From: Syntrophaceae bacterium UBA6112
GTDB taxonomy: Bacteria > Desulfobacterota > Syntrophia > Syntrophales > UBA5619
Direction of reading: 5' to 3'
Assembly: GCA_002423465.1 (NCBI GenBank)
Contig: DIWG01000048.1
Span: 1-50,195, forward strand
DNA: 50,195 bases
The translations under genes and the position numbers were made by a program. Positions 31,479 to 40,002 of the stretch are shown one piece after another (within the stretch, counting starts at the first letter, position 1; the number at the start of each line of letters is the position of its first letter). The notes under the pieces were generated by a model, which saw only the letters and a list, made by a program, of their open reading frames with translations, was not told the origin of the DNA and did no database searches.

Positions 31479-32771
31479 ATGAAAAAAGGTTTATCCAAAG
31501 TGTTCCTTTCCCTGTTCGCCCTGGCGTTCCTGCTTTTGGGCGTCACGGCGGCCCAGGCGGCCGTCAACCTCAACATGTACTACCCGGTGGCCGTGGGCGG
31601 GCCGATCACCAAAGTCATCGACGATATGATCGTGTCATTCGAAAAGGTGAACCCCGACATCAAGGTCAAGGCCGTTTATGCCGGCAACTACGATGATACG
31701 CGGGTGAAGGCCCTGGCCGCCCTCAAGGCGAACCAGCCGGTCCAGCTCAGCGTTCTGTTTTCCATCGATGTCTTCGAACTGATCGACCAGGGCGTCATCG
31801 TCCCCTTCGATGATTTCGCCACCTCGGCGGAGGACAAGAAGTGGCTCGCCTCCTTCTATCCGGCGCTGATGGAGAACTCCAAGGCCAAAGGCAAGATCTG
31901 GGGCATTCCCTTCCAGCGCTCCACCATCGTGATGTACCACAACAAGGATGCCTTCAAAGAAGTGGGACTCGATCCGAACAAGCCGCCCACCACCTGGAAC
32001 GAGATGGTCGCCGTGGCCCAGAAGCTGACCAAGAAGGACGCATCCGGCAACGTGACCCGCTGGGGCCTCCACATCCCCTCTACCGGCTATGCCTACTGGA
32101 TGTTCCAGGCGCTCTGCATCCAGAACGGCGAGGTCCTGATGAACCTGGACGGCAACCGGACCTACTTCGACAAGCCGGCGGTCGTCGATGCCCTGCAGTT
32201 CTGGCGCGATCTGGCCGTCAAGCACAAGGTGATGCCCGAGGGGACCATCGACTGGGGCACGCTGCGGCAAAAATTCCTCGAGGGGGCCACGGCGATGATG
32301 TGGCATACCACCGGAAACCTCACCGCGGTCCGTCAGGGGGCGAAGTTCGACTTCGGCGTGAGCATGCTGCCCGCCTCCAAGCGCCTGGGCTCCCCCACCG
32401 GCGGCGGCAACTTCTACATCTTCAAGAATGCCTCCGCCGAGGAGCGCAAGGCCGCCCTGAAGTTCATCAAGTTCATGACCGAGCCGGAGCTGACGGCCAA
32501 ATGGTCCATCGCCACGGGCTACACGGCGACCCGGGCCGACGCCTATGAAACCGATGTCCTCAAGAAGTACGTCGCCGAATTCCCGGCTGCGGCCGTGGCG
32601 CGCGATCAGTTCAAGTACGCAGTCGCCGAGTTCGCCACCCACGAGAATGCCCGGAACAAGAAGTTCCTCGACGATGCGATCCAGAACGTCCTGACCGGCG
32701 GCAAGTCGGCCAAGGATGCGCTAAAAGGCGCCCAGGGACAAGCTGAGCGGGTCCTGAAGGCTTATCGCTAA
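31479..32771 (+). CDS. ABC sugar-type substrate-binding protein (UgpB/MalE family)
   Basis: A 430-aa exported protein from ATG 31479, preceded by AAAGGAGG. The signal peptide (KKGLSKVFLSLFALAFLLLGV, cut at AQA-AVNLNMYYP) leads to the periplasm. Extracellular solute-binding type 1 features are clear: KVIDDMIVSFEKVNPDIKVKAVYAGNYDDTRVKALA, IPFQRSTIVMYHNKDAF, PPTTWNEMV, EGATAMMWHTTGN, and GGGNFYIFKNASAEERKAALKFIKFM. It resembles glycerol-3-phosphate/oligosaccharide-binding UgpB. The ligand is not determined. A strong stem-loop with TTTT follows the gene. Confidence 0.92.
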   Translation: MKKGLSKVFLSLFALAFLLLGVTAAQAAVNLNMYYPVAVGGPITKVIDDMIVSFEKVNPDIKVKAVYAGNYDDTRVKALAALKANQPVQLSVLFSIDVFELIDQGVIVPFDDFATSAEDKKWLASFYPALMENSKAKGKIWGIPFQRSTIVMYHNKDAFKEVGLDPNKPPTTWNEMVAVAQKLTKKDASGNVTRWGLHIPSTGYAYWMFQALCIQNGEVLMNLDGNRTYFDKPAVVDALQFWRDLAVKHKVMPEGTIDWGTLRQKFLEGATAMMWHTTGNLTAVRQGAKFDFGVSMLPASKRLGSPTGGGNFYIFKNASAEERKAALKFIKFMTEPELTAKWSIATGYTATRADAYETDVLKKYVAEFPAAAVARDQFKYAVAEFATHENARNKKFLDDAIQNVLTGGKSAKDALKGAQGQAERVLKAYR

Positions 32772-32783
32772 AGTATAGAAGCA

Positions 32784-32813
32784 GGCCGCCGCGCCCTCAA
32801 CGGCGCGGCGGCC
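32784..32813 (+). terminator. Hairpin between binding protein and permease genes
   Basis: GGCCGCCGCGCC and GGCGCGGCGGCC pair perfectly around CTCAAC and are followed by TTTTAAA. Partial termination would keep permease levels below the binding protein; alternatively it protects the upstream mRNA. Confidence 0.8.
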
Positions 32814-32834
32814 TTTTAAAGTTTCAGGGGCGGT

Positions 32835-33719
32835 ATGAAACTGCAGCGTGAAATCTCCAGCCAGGTGTACGCCTGGCTCCTTCTCCTGCCGGCTTTGGTC
32901 TTGATGATCGCCTTCACGCACTATCCGATCGTGGGCAGCTTCATCACCAGTTTCTTCTCCACCGGCCGGGAGGGGCGTCCCTCGAAGTTCATCGGCCTGG
33001 AGAACTACAGCAGCATGATTGCCGATCCCGTTTTCTGGCAGGTTCTCCAGAACAACTTCATCTACGCCCTGGGGGTGATCCCGATCAGCGTGAGTCTGGC
33101 CCTCTTCATGGCTGTGTGCGTCAACGGCCGTCTTCCCGGCCGGAGCATCGTCCGGGCAGCCTACTTCACCCCCACGATCCTCCCCATGATCGCCGTGGCC
33201 AACATCTGGCTCTTCTTCTACACCCCCCAGATCGGCCTGCTGGACCAGATCTGCGGGCTCTTCAACATCCCGAGCCACAGTTGGCTGGGCGACACGAGCA
33301 CCGCTCTGGGATGCATGATGGTCCTGGCCGTCTGGAAAGACGCGGGGTTCTTCATGATCTTCTTTTTGGCCGCCCTGCAGGGCATTCCGCCCGAACTGGA
33401 GGAGGCGGCCCTGATCGAGGGCTCCGGCCGCTGGTACTACTTCCGCCGGGTGACCCTGCCGCTTTTGATGCCGACGATGCTCTTCGTCATGGTCAACGCG
33501 ACGATCAACTCCTTCAAACTCGTGGATCACATCTTCATCCTGACAAAGGGCGGGCCGGACAACGCCTCTTCGCTCCTGCTGTACTACATCTGGGAAGTGG
33601 CCTTCGGCTTCTGGGATACGGCCTACGCCTCGACGCTGACGGTGGTGCTGCTGGTCATTCTGTGCCTGGCGGCGATTACGCAGTTCCGGTACATGGAAAA
33701 GAGGGTGCATTACCAGTGA
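32835..33719 (+). CDS. ABC sugar permease (UgpA/MalF-type)
   Basis: A 294-aa membrane protein with six predicted helices, from ISSQVYAWLLLLPALVLMIAFTHY. It carries the EAA-loop EEAALIEGSGRWYYFRRVTLPLLMP (about 195), which contacts the ATPase. It is paired with the second permease by a TGATG stop/start overlap (33717-33721). An internal hairpin separates it from the binding-protein gene. It should pass substrate with the second permease in the CUT1 class. Confidence 0.92.
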   Translation: MKLQREISSQVYAWLLLLPALVLMIAFTHYPIVGSFITSFFSTGREGRPSKFIGLENYSSMIADPVFWQVLQNNFIYALGVIPISVSLALFMAVCVNGRLPGRSIVRAAYFTPTILPMIAVANIWLFFYTPQIGLLDQICGLFNIPSHSWLGDTSTALGCMMVLAVWKDAGFFMIFFLAALQGIPPELEEAALIEGSGRWYYFRRVTLPLLMPTMLFVMVNATINSFKLVDHIFILTKGGPDNASSLLLYYIWEVAFGFWDTAYASTLTVVLLVILCLAAITQFRYMEKRVHYQ

Positions 33720-34537
33720 TGATCCGTGGCTCAGACTGGATGCAGAAGGTGGAGGTCCTGGCGGCTTGGCTGCTGGCCTTTTTGTGGGCCGCGCCGCTGC
33801 TCTACGCCGTATGGGCGGCCTTCCACCCCATGGACTTCGTCAGCCGCTTCGTCCTGACGGCGCCGCTGACCCTCGACAACTTCCGCAACGCCTGGAAGGT
33901 CGCCCCCTTTGCCCGCTACTTCTTCAACACCTTCGTCCTGGTCTCCATCACCCTGGTGGGACAGTTCATCCTCTGCACCATGGCCGCCTACGCCTTCGCC
34001 CGTTTCGAATTCCCCGGCAAGGAGGTCGTCTTCCTCCTGGTGCTGGTCCAGATCATGATCATGCCGGACGTTCTGATCGTGCAGAACTACCAGACCATCA
34101 GCTCCCTGGGGCTGGTGGACACGATCCTGGGAATCGGCCTGCCCTACATGGCCTCGGCCTTCGGCATATTCCTGCTGCGGCAGGCCTTCAAGCAGGTGCC
34201 CAAGGAACTCGTTGAGGCGGCTCGTGTCGAGGGGGCGGGGTGGCTCTCGGTGCTCTGGAAGGTCTTCATTCCGCTGGCCAAGCCGACCTATCTCGCCTAT
34301 GGCCTGGTTTCGGTGAGCTACCACTGGAACAATTTCCTCTGGCCCGTGATCATCACCAATTCCACGGAGACGCGACCCCTCACCGTGGGGCTCTCCATCT
34401 TCGGCGCGCCCGAGTCGGGGGTCAACTTCTCCGTCATCTCTGCCGGCACCCTCCTGGCCGTCTCGCCGCTGCTGATCGCTTTTCTCCTCTTCCAGCGCCA
34501 GTTCGTCCAGAGCTTCATGCGCTCGGGAATCAAGTAG
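33719..34537 (+). CDS. ABC sugar permease (UgpE/MalG-type)
   Basis: A 272-aa permease, starting MIRGSDWMQKVEVLAAWLLAFLW; the ATG overlaps the upstream stop by one base. Six hydrophobic segments and the EAA-loop KELVEAARVEGAGWLSVLWKVFIPLAKP (about 160) identify it as the second CUT1 permease subunit. The product ends FLLFQRQFVQSFMRSGIK. A longer open frame in the same phase begins inside the upstream permease but lacks family similarity before this start. Confidence 0.92.
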   Translation: MIRGSDWMQKVEVLAAWLLAFLWAAPLLYAVWAAFHPMDFVSRFVLTAPLTLDNFRNAWKVAPFARYFFNTFVLVSITLVGQFILCTMAAYAFARFEFPGKEVVFLLVLVQIMIMPDVLIVQNYQTISSLGLVDTILGIGLPYMASAFGIFLLRQAFKQVPKELVEAARVEGAGWLSVLWKVFIPLAKPTYLAYGLVSVSYHWNNFLWPVIITNSTETRPLTVGLSIFGAPESGVNFSVISAGTLLAVSPLLIAFLLFQRQFVQSFMRSGIK

Positions 34538-34604
34538 AAGCCACGGGCGCGATTTGTCACCCCCTCAGAAGAATGTCGAAAAAATGTCTGCCTTTTCTTC
34601 TACA

Positions 34605-35783
34605 TCAACCCAACGGATTATGATTGGTGCGATAGTCGGCGGCGACGATCCGAAGTTCGTTTGCGGCGGAGGCTTCGCGGAGAACCGATTCCGTCTCGTC
34701 GAAGTTCTGCGGGTCCCTGATCCGGCGGACGTAACGGTCGTATCCGCCGAGGATCCCTTCCAGCGTGCCGTCGGGGATGGGCTGCCCGCCGGTTGTTTCG
34801 GCCCGTCCGTTGTAGAGGATCAGGACCTTGAGAGGTATCCCGCGTTGGAGGGCCTCGGGGAGCCCGAGGTGGCCCGCAGCGATGAAAGAGAAATCCCCCG
34901 TGACCGCCCAGACGTTGCGCAACCCGGCCAGAGAAGCCCCAATGGCCAGCGGCAGGCTGCCCCCCATGAAGGTCGTAATATCGACGGCATGAAACGGGGG
35001 AAAGGCGAAGAGCGTTGAAACGCCCGTTTCTCCCGTGACCAGTTCTCCCCGGCAATCCCTAAAAACGGTAAAAAGCGGTCTATAGGCCGCCGCGAGGGGT
35101 TTCCACTTGTCGGGCAGCGCCTCGGGGATCCGGGGAATTGCAGGTTTGGCAATGTCTTGCCAGTCCATCCCCGCCTGTTTTGCCTGGAGAACGCGGAGTT
35201 GATAGTCACAGAAAAAGGGGCACAGGATGTGCTTCATGATTTCCCTTTTGTAGCCCCGGCCGCAGTCCGGAAGTCTCCGGGAAGATGCGGGAACGGATTG
35301 TTCCATGTCGGTCGCTTCGACGACGACGGCATGGGGAAGCTGAAGCCGTTCCGAGGCCGCGAAACTCTCCAGGATCTCCCCGGAGATGTCTGCGATGTTT
35401 GCCACGCGAAAAGGGATGCCGATGCCCGTCAAAAAGGCATGGATATCGAAGATGTTATCCGACTGGATCCCCTGCCGATCGTCAATGACGATCGGTACGA
35501 AACCGGCAGTCACGCCTGCCGTCAGCGAATCGATCACGGCGTTTCCCGCCTTGGCCAGCCCGTGCGATTTGATCAGCGTCGTAGACCGGCCCCCTGCCAG
35601 CGCCGCCCCGTGGCCAATCGCATAGGCGGTCTCCTCGTTGAAGGAGACGGGGAGAGCCTTGCCAAGGATGCGGCCGATCTCGGCAAAGATCCCGTTGCCG
35701 CCGAACGTCGGGGTATAGGTGATGACCCGGGCGCCGGCCCCGACAAGGGTCTGCGCGATGATCTCTTCCGCCTTGCCGTTCAT
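34605..35783 (-). CDS. TPP-dependent enzyme, indolepyruvate oxidoreductase/decarboxylase-like
   Basis: A 392-aa protein with two thiamine-diphosphate-type domains. The N-terminal half (residues about 1-160, VITYTPTFGGNGIFAEIGRIL, PVSFNEETAYAIGHGAALAGGRSTTLIKSHGLAKAGNA) is a pyrimidine-binding domain with a Glu placed as the catalytic residue. The C-terminal half (about 235-360) has the pyrophosphate motif GDFSFIAAGHLGLPEALQRG and GGSLPLAIGASLAG. It resembles IorA and sulfo-/phosphonopyruvate decarboxylases but lacks the ferredoxin domain of IorA. It probably acts on a 2-oxo acid; the exact reaction is unresolved. It is upstream-adjacent to a CoA-transferase-like fragment and hydroxyacid dehydrogenase, all minus. 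Confidence 0.75.
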   Translation of the reverse strand: MNGKAEEIIAQTLVGAGARVITYTPTFGGNGIFAEIGRILGKALPVSFNEETAYAIGHGAALAGGRSTTLIKSHGLAKAGNAVIDSLTAGVTAGFVPIVIDDRQGIQSDNIFDIHAFLTGIGIPFRVANIADISGEILESFAASERLQLPHAVVVEATDMEQSVPASSRRLPDCGRGYKREIMKHILCPFFCDYQLRVLQAKQAGMDWQDIAKPAIPRIPEALPDKWKPLAAAYRPLFTVFRDCRGELVTGETGVSTLFAFPPFHAVDITTFMGGSLPLAIGASLAGLRNVWAVTGDFSFIAAGHLGLPEALQRGIPLKVLILYNGRAETTGGQPIPDGTLEGILGGYDRYVRRIRDPQNFDETESVLREASAANELRIVAADYRTNHNPLG

Positions 35784-35820
35784 GTTTCCTCCGCATTCCC
35801 TCGGTCTGCAACCATCCAGG

Positions 35821-35940
35821 TCAAACGGTTGCGTTGATGACGCCTTCCAGTTTCAAGGCCTCGATTCGTTCCGGGGCATAACCGAGGATCTCCCTTCCCT
35901 TCTCCGGCTTCACCCGGATTCTTTTCAGGGCCTTTTGCAT
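35821..35940 (-). pseudogene. Short remnant resembling the C-terminus of a class III CoA-transferase
   Basis: A 39-codon frame encodes KPEKGREILGYAPERIEALK, then LEGVI, similar to the C-terminal end of CaiB/BaiF-type CoA-transferases (...G-x-H-x-x-E-I-L-x-x-L-G-Y-x-x-E-x-I-x-x-L-x-x-x-G-V-I). The rest of such a protein (about 350 residues) is absent. It could still be translated (GAGAG before ATG). Identification rests on a short stretch only. Confidence 0.4.
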
Positions 35941-35954
35941 AAAACTCTCTTCTT

Positions 35955-36881
35955 CTAATACCCGCGCTGGAAGTCCACCACGCCGTCAATGTCCTCGCCG
36001 CGCTCCAGCGCCCGGATTTTTCCCGCGATCTGCGCCACGCTTTCTTCCCGTAAGGTCACCGCCGAGATGTGAGGCGTGAGGGTGATTTTTGGATGCGTCC
36101 AGAAGGCGTGATCGGCGGGCAACGGTTCCCGGCGCACCACGTCAATCGCGGCCCCCGCCAGCGTGCCGTCGTCGAGGAGCGCCAGCAGATCCTCTTCCAC
36201 CAGATGCCGACCCCGCGCCACGTTGATGAGATAGCCGTTCGGCTTCAGTTTGGAAAGCGTGGAGGCATTGAGGATCCCCTCCGTCTCCGGCGTGAGCGGC
36301 AGCATGCAGACCAGCACCCGCACAGCATGCAAAAAGTCATCGAACCGGTCTTGTCCGGAAAAGGCGGTGATGCCGGGCAATGATTTTGGCGAGCGCGACC
36401 AGCCGAAAGTCGGGTAGCCGAACGCGGCAACCGCTCCGGCTACGCGCGCGCCGATGGAACCCAGGCCCATCACGCCGACGGGGAACGCGGCGCGATTGAC
36501 CGGCCGTCGCAGCTTCCAGCGCCGCTCTTTTGCCTGCACGGCATAGAGATCGAACTCGCGGGTATGGCGGATCAGCGCATGACAGACGTACTCCGCCATC
36601 TGCGTGGCCATGCCCGCATCGTTCAGTCGCACGAGCGGCAAGCCCCTGGGCAGGTTCGGCAGCGCCATCACGCCGTCCACACCGGCGCCGATGTTGAAGA
36701 CGGCTTTGAGGTCCCGTTGGGTCGCGAACAGTTCGGCCGGCGGCGTCCAGATGACCGCATAATCGGCCTGGCGTTGGGCACAGGCAGGCGTCCAAAGCCA
36801 CACCTCTGCGTCGGGCAGGGCGACGGCAATGGCTTCGAGCCAGGGTTGGGCATTTTTTGCGGAATAGAAAATAATCTTCAT
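35955..36881 (-). CDS. 2-hydroxyacid dehydrogenase, GhrA-like
   Basis: A 308-aa glyoxylate/hydroxypyruvate reductase A-type enzyme. It begins MKIIFYSAKNAQPWLEAI; the cofactor motif GVMGLGSIGARVAGAVAAFGY is at about 140, with catalytic LINVARGRHLVEEDLL (Arg about 235), a Glu near VRREPLP, and THPKITLTPHISAVT (His about 280). GhrA enzymes reduce glyoxylate or hydroxypyruvate with NADPH. It is the second member of this family in the window, at low similarity to the one at 19539. It and the TPP gene form a minus-strand cluster, perhaps for 2-oxo/2-hydroxy acid metabolism. Confidence 0.9.
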   Translation of the reverse strand: MKIIFYSAKNAQPWLEAIAVALPDAEVWLWTPACAQRQADYAVIWTPPAELFATQRDLKAVFNIGAGVDGVMALPNLPRGLPLVRLNDAGMATQMAEYVCHALIRHTREFDLYAVQAKERRWKLRRPVNRAAFPVGVMGLGSIGARVAGAVAAFGYPTFGWSRSPKSLPGITAFSGQDRFDDFLHAVRVLVCMLPLTPETEGILNASTLSKLKPNGYLINVARGRHLVEEDLLALLDDGTLAGAAIDVVRREPLPADHAFWTHPKITLTPHISAVTLREESVAQIAGKIRALERGEDIDGVVDFQRGY

Positions 36882-36999
36882 GTTTCCCTTTTGTACGACA
36901 ATATTTGACGGACCAAACCATGGTGTTTGACGGCGCGATCATAAAACAAGGATTCTCGCCTGTCAATGATTCCTCCGTTGGCTCCAGGCCATTATCCCA

Positions 37000-37028
37000 T
37001 TGACACACAAGACCGTTTTTCTTATACT
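37000..37028 (+). promoter_or_regulatory. Consensus sigma-70-type promoter
   Basis: TTGACA (37000-37005) and TATACT (37023-37028) are spaced by exactly 17 bases. It lies 52 bases before the GTG start of the dihydroorotate-dehydrogenase-like gene and rules out a much longer N-terminus for that gene. Confidence 0.8.
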
Positions 37029-37080
37029 CCATCCACAAAAAAGGAAATCCTTATCAAAATCAAACGTTCAGGAGGTGCCG

Positions 37081-38073
37081 GTGACCGATCTCTCCACTCG
37101 CTACATGGGACTCACGCTGAAGAATCCGATTGTCGTCGGCAGTTGCGGCCTGACGAAGTCGGTAGACCGGATCCGCCAGTGCGAGGAGGCCGGGGCGGGC
37201 GCAGTCGTCCTCAAGTCGATCTTCGAGGAGCAGATTTGCCACCAGGTGGCCGAACTGATCCAGGCCTCGTCCAGCGGCGACGCCTGGGGGCACCCCGAGG
37301 CCGCCGAGTACATCGGGCAGTACGGCCGGGACGACGCGGTCTCCTCCTTCCTGCGGCTCGTCGAGGAGTCCAAGAAAACCACCTCCATCCCCATCATCGC
37401 GAGCATCCATTGCGTCACGGCGGGGACCTGGCTAGAGTTTGCCAAGCGCCTGGAGGGCGCGGGCGCGGACGCCCTGGAGCTGAACCTCCATGTGCACTCG
37501 ACCGACCCCAAGCTCACCGGAGCGGACAAGGAGAAGATCTACTTCGACGTGGTCGCCCGGGTGAAGCAGGCCTCCCGCCTACCCGTGGCGCTCAAGGTCG
37601 CCCCGTACTTCTCCAGTCCGGCGAACGTGCTGGTAAGACTCTCCCGCAGCGGCGTGGATTCACTGACCCTCTTCAACCGGCTCTACCGGCTGGACTTCGA
37701 CATCGAGAAGCGGCAGGTGGTCCCCGCAAAATTCCTCAGTGCCAAGGATGAGCACCTGCTCGCGCTGCGGTGGATCTCCATCCTCTCCCCACAGGCGGGG
37801 TGCGATCTGGCGGCGGCGACGGGCATCCACGACTCGGCAGCGGTGATCAAGCAGTTGCTCGCGGGCGCCAAGGCGACCCAGGTCGTATCCGCACTCTACC
37901 AGCACGGCCTGGGGCACCTGCGCACCATGCTTGACGAGTTGGAAGCCTGGATGCAGCGCTCCGGGTACGCCACCATCGAGGCCTTCCGTGGGACGATGAG
38001 CCAGGCCAAGAGCGGGAACGCTGCGGCATTCGAGCGCGTCCAGTTCATGAAGTACTCCGTCGGGATCAAATAA
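37081..38073 (+). CDS. Dihydroorotate dehydrogenase-like protein
   Basis: A 330-aa FMN-type barrel protein from GTG 37081, with AGGAGG 6 bases upstream and a consensus promoter 52 bases before it. It starts VTDLSTRYMGLTLKNPIVVGSCGL and shows VVLKSIFEEQI, LELNLHVHS (near the FMN/orotate Asn-rich loop), PVALKVAPYFSS, and SLTLFNRLYRLDFD. Length and order fit the PyrD/DHOD superfamily branch often fused or adjacent to oxidoreductases in anaerobes. The base normally needed for dihydroorotate oxidation was not identified, so a role in pyrimidine biosynthesis is uncertain. It appears to be a single-gene transcript. Confidence 0.8.
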   Translation: MTDLSTRYMGLTLKNPIVVGSCGLTKSVDRIRQCEEAGAGAVVLKSIFEEQICHQVAELIQASSSGDAWGHPEAAEYIGQYGRDDAVSSFLRLVEESKKTTSIPIIASIHCVTAGTWLEFAKRLEGAGADALELNLHVHSTDPKLTGADKEKIYFDVVARVKQASRLPVALKVAPYFSSPANVLVRLSRSGVDSLTLFNRLYRLDFDIEKRQVVPAKFLSAKDEHLLALRWISILSPQAGCDLAAATGIHDSAAVIKQLLAGAKATQVVSALYQHGLGHLRTMLDELEAWMQRSGYATIEAFRGTMSQAKSGNAAAFERVQFMKYSVGIK

Positions 38074-38539
38074 GCGCGAGCGGGACGGTGGCGCAAACGC
38101 CCTCACCCGACCGCTCAGTCCAGCACGAAGACCAGCAGGAACGGCAGCGGCGCGAGCGCCATCCGCAGGTCGCCGGCGTCGATCTCCCGACAATTCCCGC
38201 CGCGATTCACCCTTCAGGCGATATTCAATGATGAAAACAGGGACGATTTCCCTCTTGACTTTCCATTCGCATAAGAGCATTCATTAATCGTCGTAAGTCT
38301 CATTTGCTCAGTAAACCCATCAACCTTTCCCTTAACCTTTTTGGTGCCATATGACGAGGACTTTCCAAAAGGTGCCGATGTAAAACCTCCAGGGATAGCT
38401 TCATCCCTCTGGAGGGCTTTCATTTTCAACACAACACAATTGTATTACGTCCATGCACTTAGAGTATTTTCAAGGGTACGGATGTAGTGATTTTAGCGTT
38501 ATTGCGACTTGTATAAAGAGAAGAAAGGAGGGATTGGAA
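38074..38539. other. Intergenic region with terminator-like hairpin
   Basis: 466 bases with no supported gene. CCTCCAGGGAT (38386) pairs with ATCCCTCTGGAGG (38403-38415) with a bulged A, followed by GCTTTCATTTT; this is a plausible terminator. On the minus strand, 38115-38190 encodes ...CREIDAGDLRMALAPLPFLL then VFVLD and a stop, which looks like a leftover C-terminus of a lost gene; the family is not recognised. Confidence 0.4.
38386..38415. terminator. Terminator-like hairpin
   Basis: 11/12-bp stem with one bulge around AGCTTC, followed on the plus strand by a T-rich stretch. It could end the DHOD-like transcript, although it lies 310 bases beyond its stop. Confidence 0.5.
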
Positions 38540-39346
38540 ATGTCAGTAATCACAATTTCTCGGCAGATGGGGAGTTTGGGAACGGAGATCGCCCAGAAAG
38601 TAGCCGGTCAACTCCAATACGAATATCTGGACAGGGGAGGGATAGAGCAGGGACTTACCGCTTACGGCCTGGCGGCTCCGGAAGTAGAAAAATTCGACGA
38701 AAAGAATCCTCCCTTTTGGGCCAATTGGCAGAACCAGGGGCGGAAGTTTTTTCATGCGATGCAGATGGTGATTTACGAAGCCGCCCGCAAGGACAAAGTT
38801 GTGATCGTCGGCCGCGGTGGGCAGCTCCTTCTAAGGGAAATTCCAGGCGTCCTTCATGTACGGATCATTGCCCCGCTTCAGGACCGGGTCCGGCGTCTTG
38901 TGGAGAAGGATGGAGGCAACGAGAAAGAATCATTGCGAATCCTGAAACAGAGCGACCGGGACTCAGGGGGGTTCATCCGGAGCTTTTTCGATGCCGACTG
39001 GGAGAATGCGGACCTCTACGATCTCACGATCAATACACATTGTCTTCCAGTTGATGTGGGCGTCGACATGATCTTGTGTGCAATTCCCGCCGTTGAGGCC
39101 ATGAAGGATACCCAGAGATCCCTGGAGCGATTGGATGACCTAATCCTTCAGCAGAAGGTCGAAACTGTCCTACTGAGTGCGAATGTCAGAAACATCCATG
39201 TCGAGGTGGCGAGCGGGGTGGTGACCCTGAGTGGAAGCATCTCCTCATCCTTTGAAGGCAGGAGTTATGTGAGTCTGGTTTCAGCGATCGAGGGCGTTCA
39301 GAAGGTCGAAAGCAAGATGCCTATCTATATCCCCATGGGAACGTAA
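38540..39346 (+). CDS. Cytidylate kinase-like protein with C-terminal BON domain
   Basis: A 268-aa protein from ATG 38540 (AAAGGAGG upstream). Residues 1-185 resemble the cytidylate-kinase-like family: MSVITISRQMGSLGTEIAQKVAGQL takes the place of a P-loop segment, with ..YEYLDRGGIEQGL, VVIVGRGGQLLLREIPGVLHVRI, and RILKQSDRDSGGFIRSFF. Residues 195-262 (ILQQKVETVLLSANVRNIHVEVASGVVTLSGSI, then VQKVESKM) match a BON domain, usually found in periplasmic or membrane-associated proteins that bind phospholipid. A kinase-like plus BON fusion is unusual. No signal peptide is present, so the protein is cytoplasmic. The phosphate acceptor is unknown. Confidence 0.8.
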   Translation: MSVITISRQMGSLGTEIAQKVAGQLQYEYLDRGGIEQGLTAYGLAAPEVEKFDEKNPPFWANWQNQGRKFFHAMQMVIYEAARKDKVVIVGRGGQLLLREIPGVLHVRIIAPLQDRVRRLVEKDGGNEKESLRILKQSDRDSGGFIRSFFDADWENADLYDLTINTHCLPVDVGVDMILCAIPAVEAMKDTQRSLERLDDLILQQKVETVLLSANVRNIHVEVASGVVTLSGSISSSFEGRSYVSLVSAIEGVQKVESKMPIYIPMGT

Positions 39347-39672
39347 GTCCATGCGTAAAGTTTCCGGAGCATTTCCAAGGCAATGCTTCATGGAACAGGA
39401 GCAGACGGACTTTGAAACCCGGATTCTTCTCGGTTGTTGTCACCACGGTGCGACTGACGCAGCGGAAATTCTTGCTACGGTTGACAGGAAATGCGTGATC
39501 TTCTCGATGAAGGGAAAGAAAAGAATTCAACGAAGCTATGGCTGAAGTCAAGCTTCTGCATTTCATCCCCGTTGAGTGCTCTCGGCACGCACCGTCCAGG
39601 CAAACAGCATCGAGCACAAGCTGCCTGTTAACACAAGCAAAATGGCCTTGTTTGCCAACAATATTTTCCCCG
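39347..39672. other. Intergenic region, no gene seen
   Basis: 326 bases after the kinase-BON gene hold only short frames without ribosome sites or family similarity. Nothing else was recognised here. Confidence 0.5.
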
Positions 39673-40002
39673 CTATCGGCTTAACTTCGCACCAACAATC
39701 CGGTTCAGGCTGACACCTGATTCCGATGCCTGAATGGCAAGATTTCTGTGAACTTCAGGGGGAACACGCACCATAAATTTACCGCTGTATCTTTTACATG
39801 CAATCGGCTCGGGTATCTCTTCGCCAGTTTGGCTCATATCCTTAATGATACCCTGAACAATTTCTCGGATACCCTTCAGTGCTGCCTCAGGTGTTTTGTC
39901 CAACCAGCTCAAGCTTGGAAATTCAGTACATAAACCTGCGTATTCCTGATCATCTTCAGACCAGGTTACGCGATAGGTATAACGATCATTCTTCAGTGGC
40001 AT
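39673..40002 (-). CDS. hicB: HicB family antitoxin
   Basis: A 109-aa protein from MPLKNDRYTYRVTWSEDDQEYAGLCTEFPS. The N-terminal fold (Y-x-x-x-W-S-E-D-D-x-x-Y-x-G-L-C-x-E-F-P-S-L-S) is the HicB partial RNase-H-like antitoxin domain, and the C-terminus (YSGKFMVRVPPEVHRNLAIQ, S-G-V-S-L-N-R-I-V-G) resembles a ribbon-helix-helix DNA-binding segment that should autoregulate the operon. It overlaps the 3' end of hicA by 17 bp. This is the second toxin-antitoxin pair in the window, outside the cassette array. Confidence 0.88.
   Translation of the reverse strand: MPLKNDRYTYRVTWSEDDQEYAGLCTEFPSLSWLDKTPEAALKGIREIVQGIIKDMSQTGEEIPEPIACKRYSGKFMVRVPPEVHRNLAIQASESGVSLNRIVGAKLSR

Noticed and set aside
35780..35989. 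69-codon minus frame between the TPP and GhrA genes
   Set aside because: Another frame in the same place encodes a short CoA-transferase-like tail with better codon use; this one has no similarity.
38214..38432. 72-codon minus frame in the 38.1-38.5 kb gap
   Set aside because: Runs through a terminator-like hairpin, lacks a ribosome site and recognisable family.
39351..39545. 64-codon frame after the kinase-BON gene
   Set aside because: No ribosome site, no domain, and it is probably chance.
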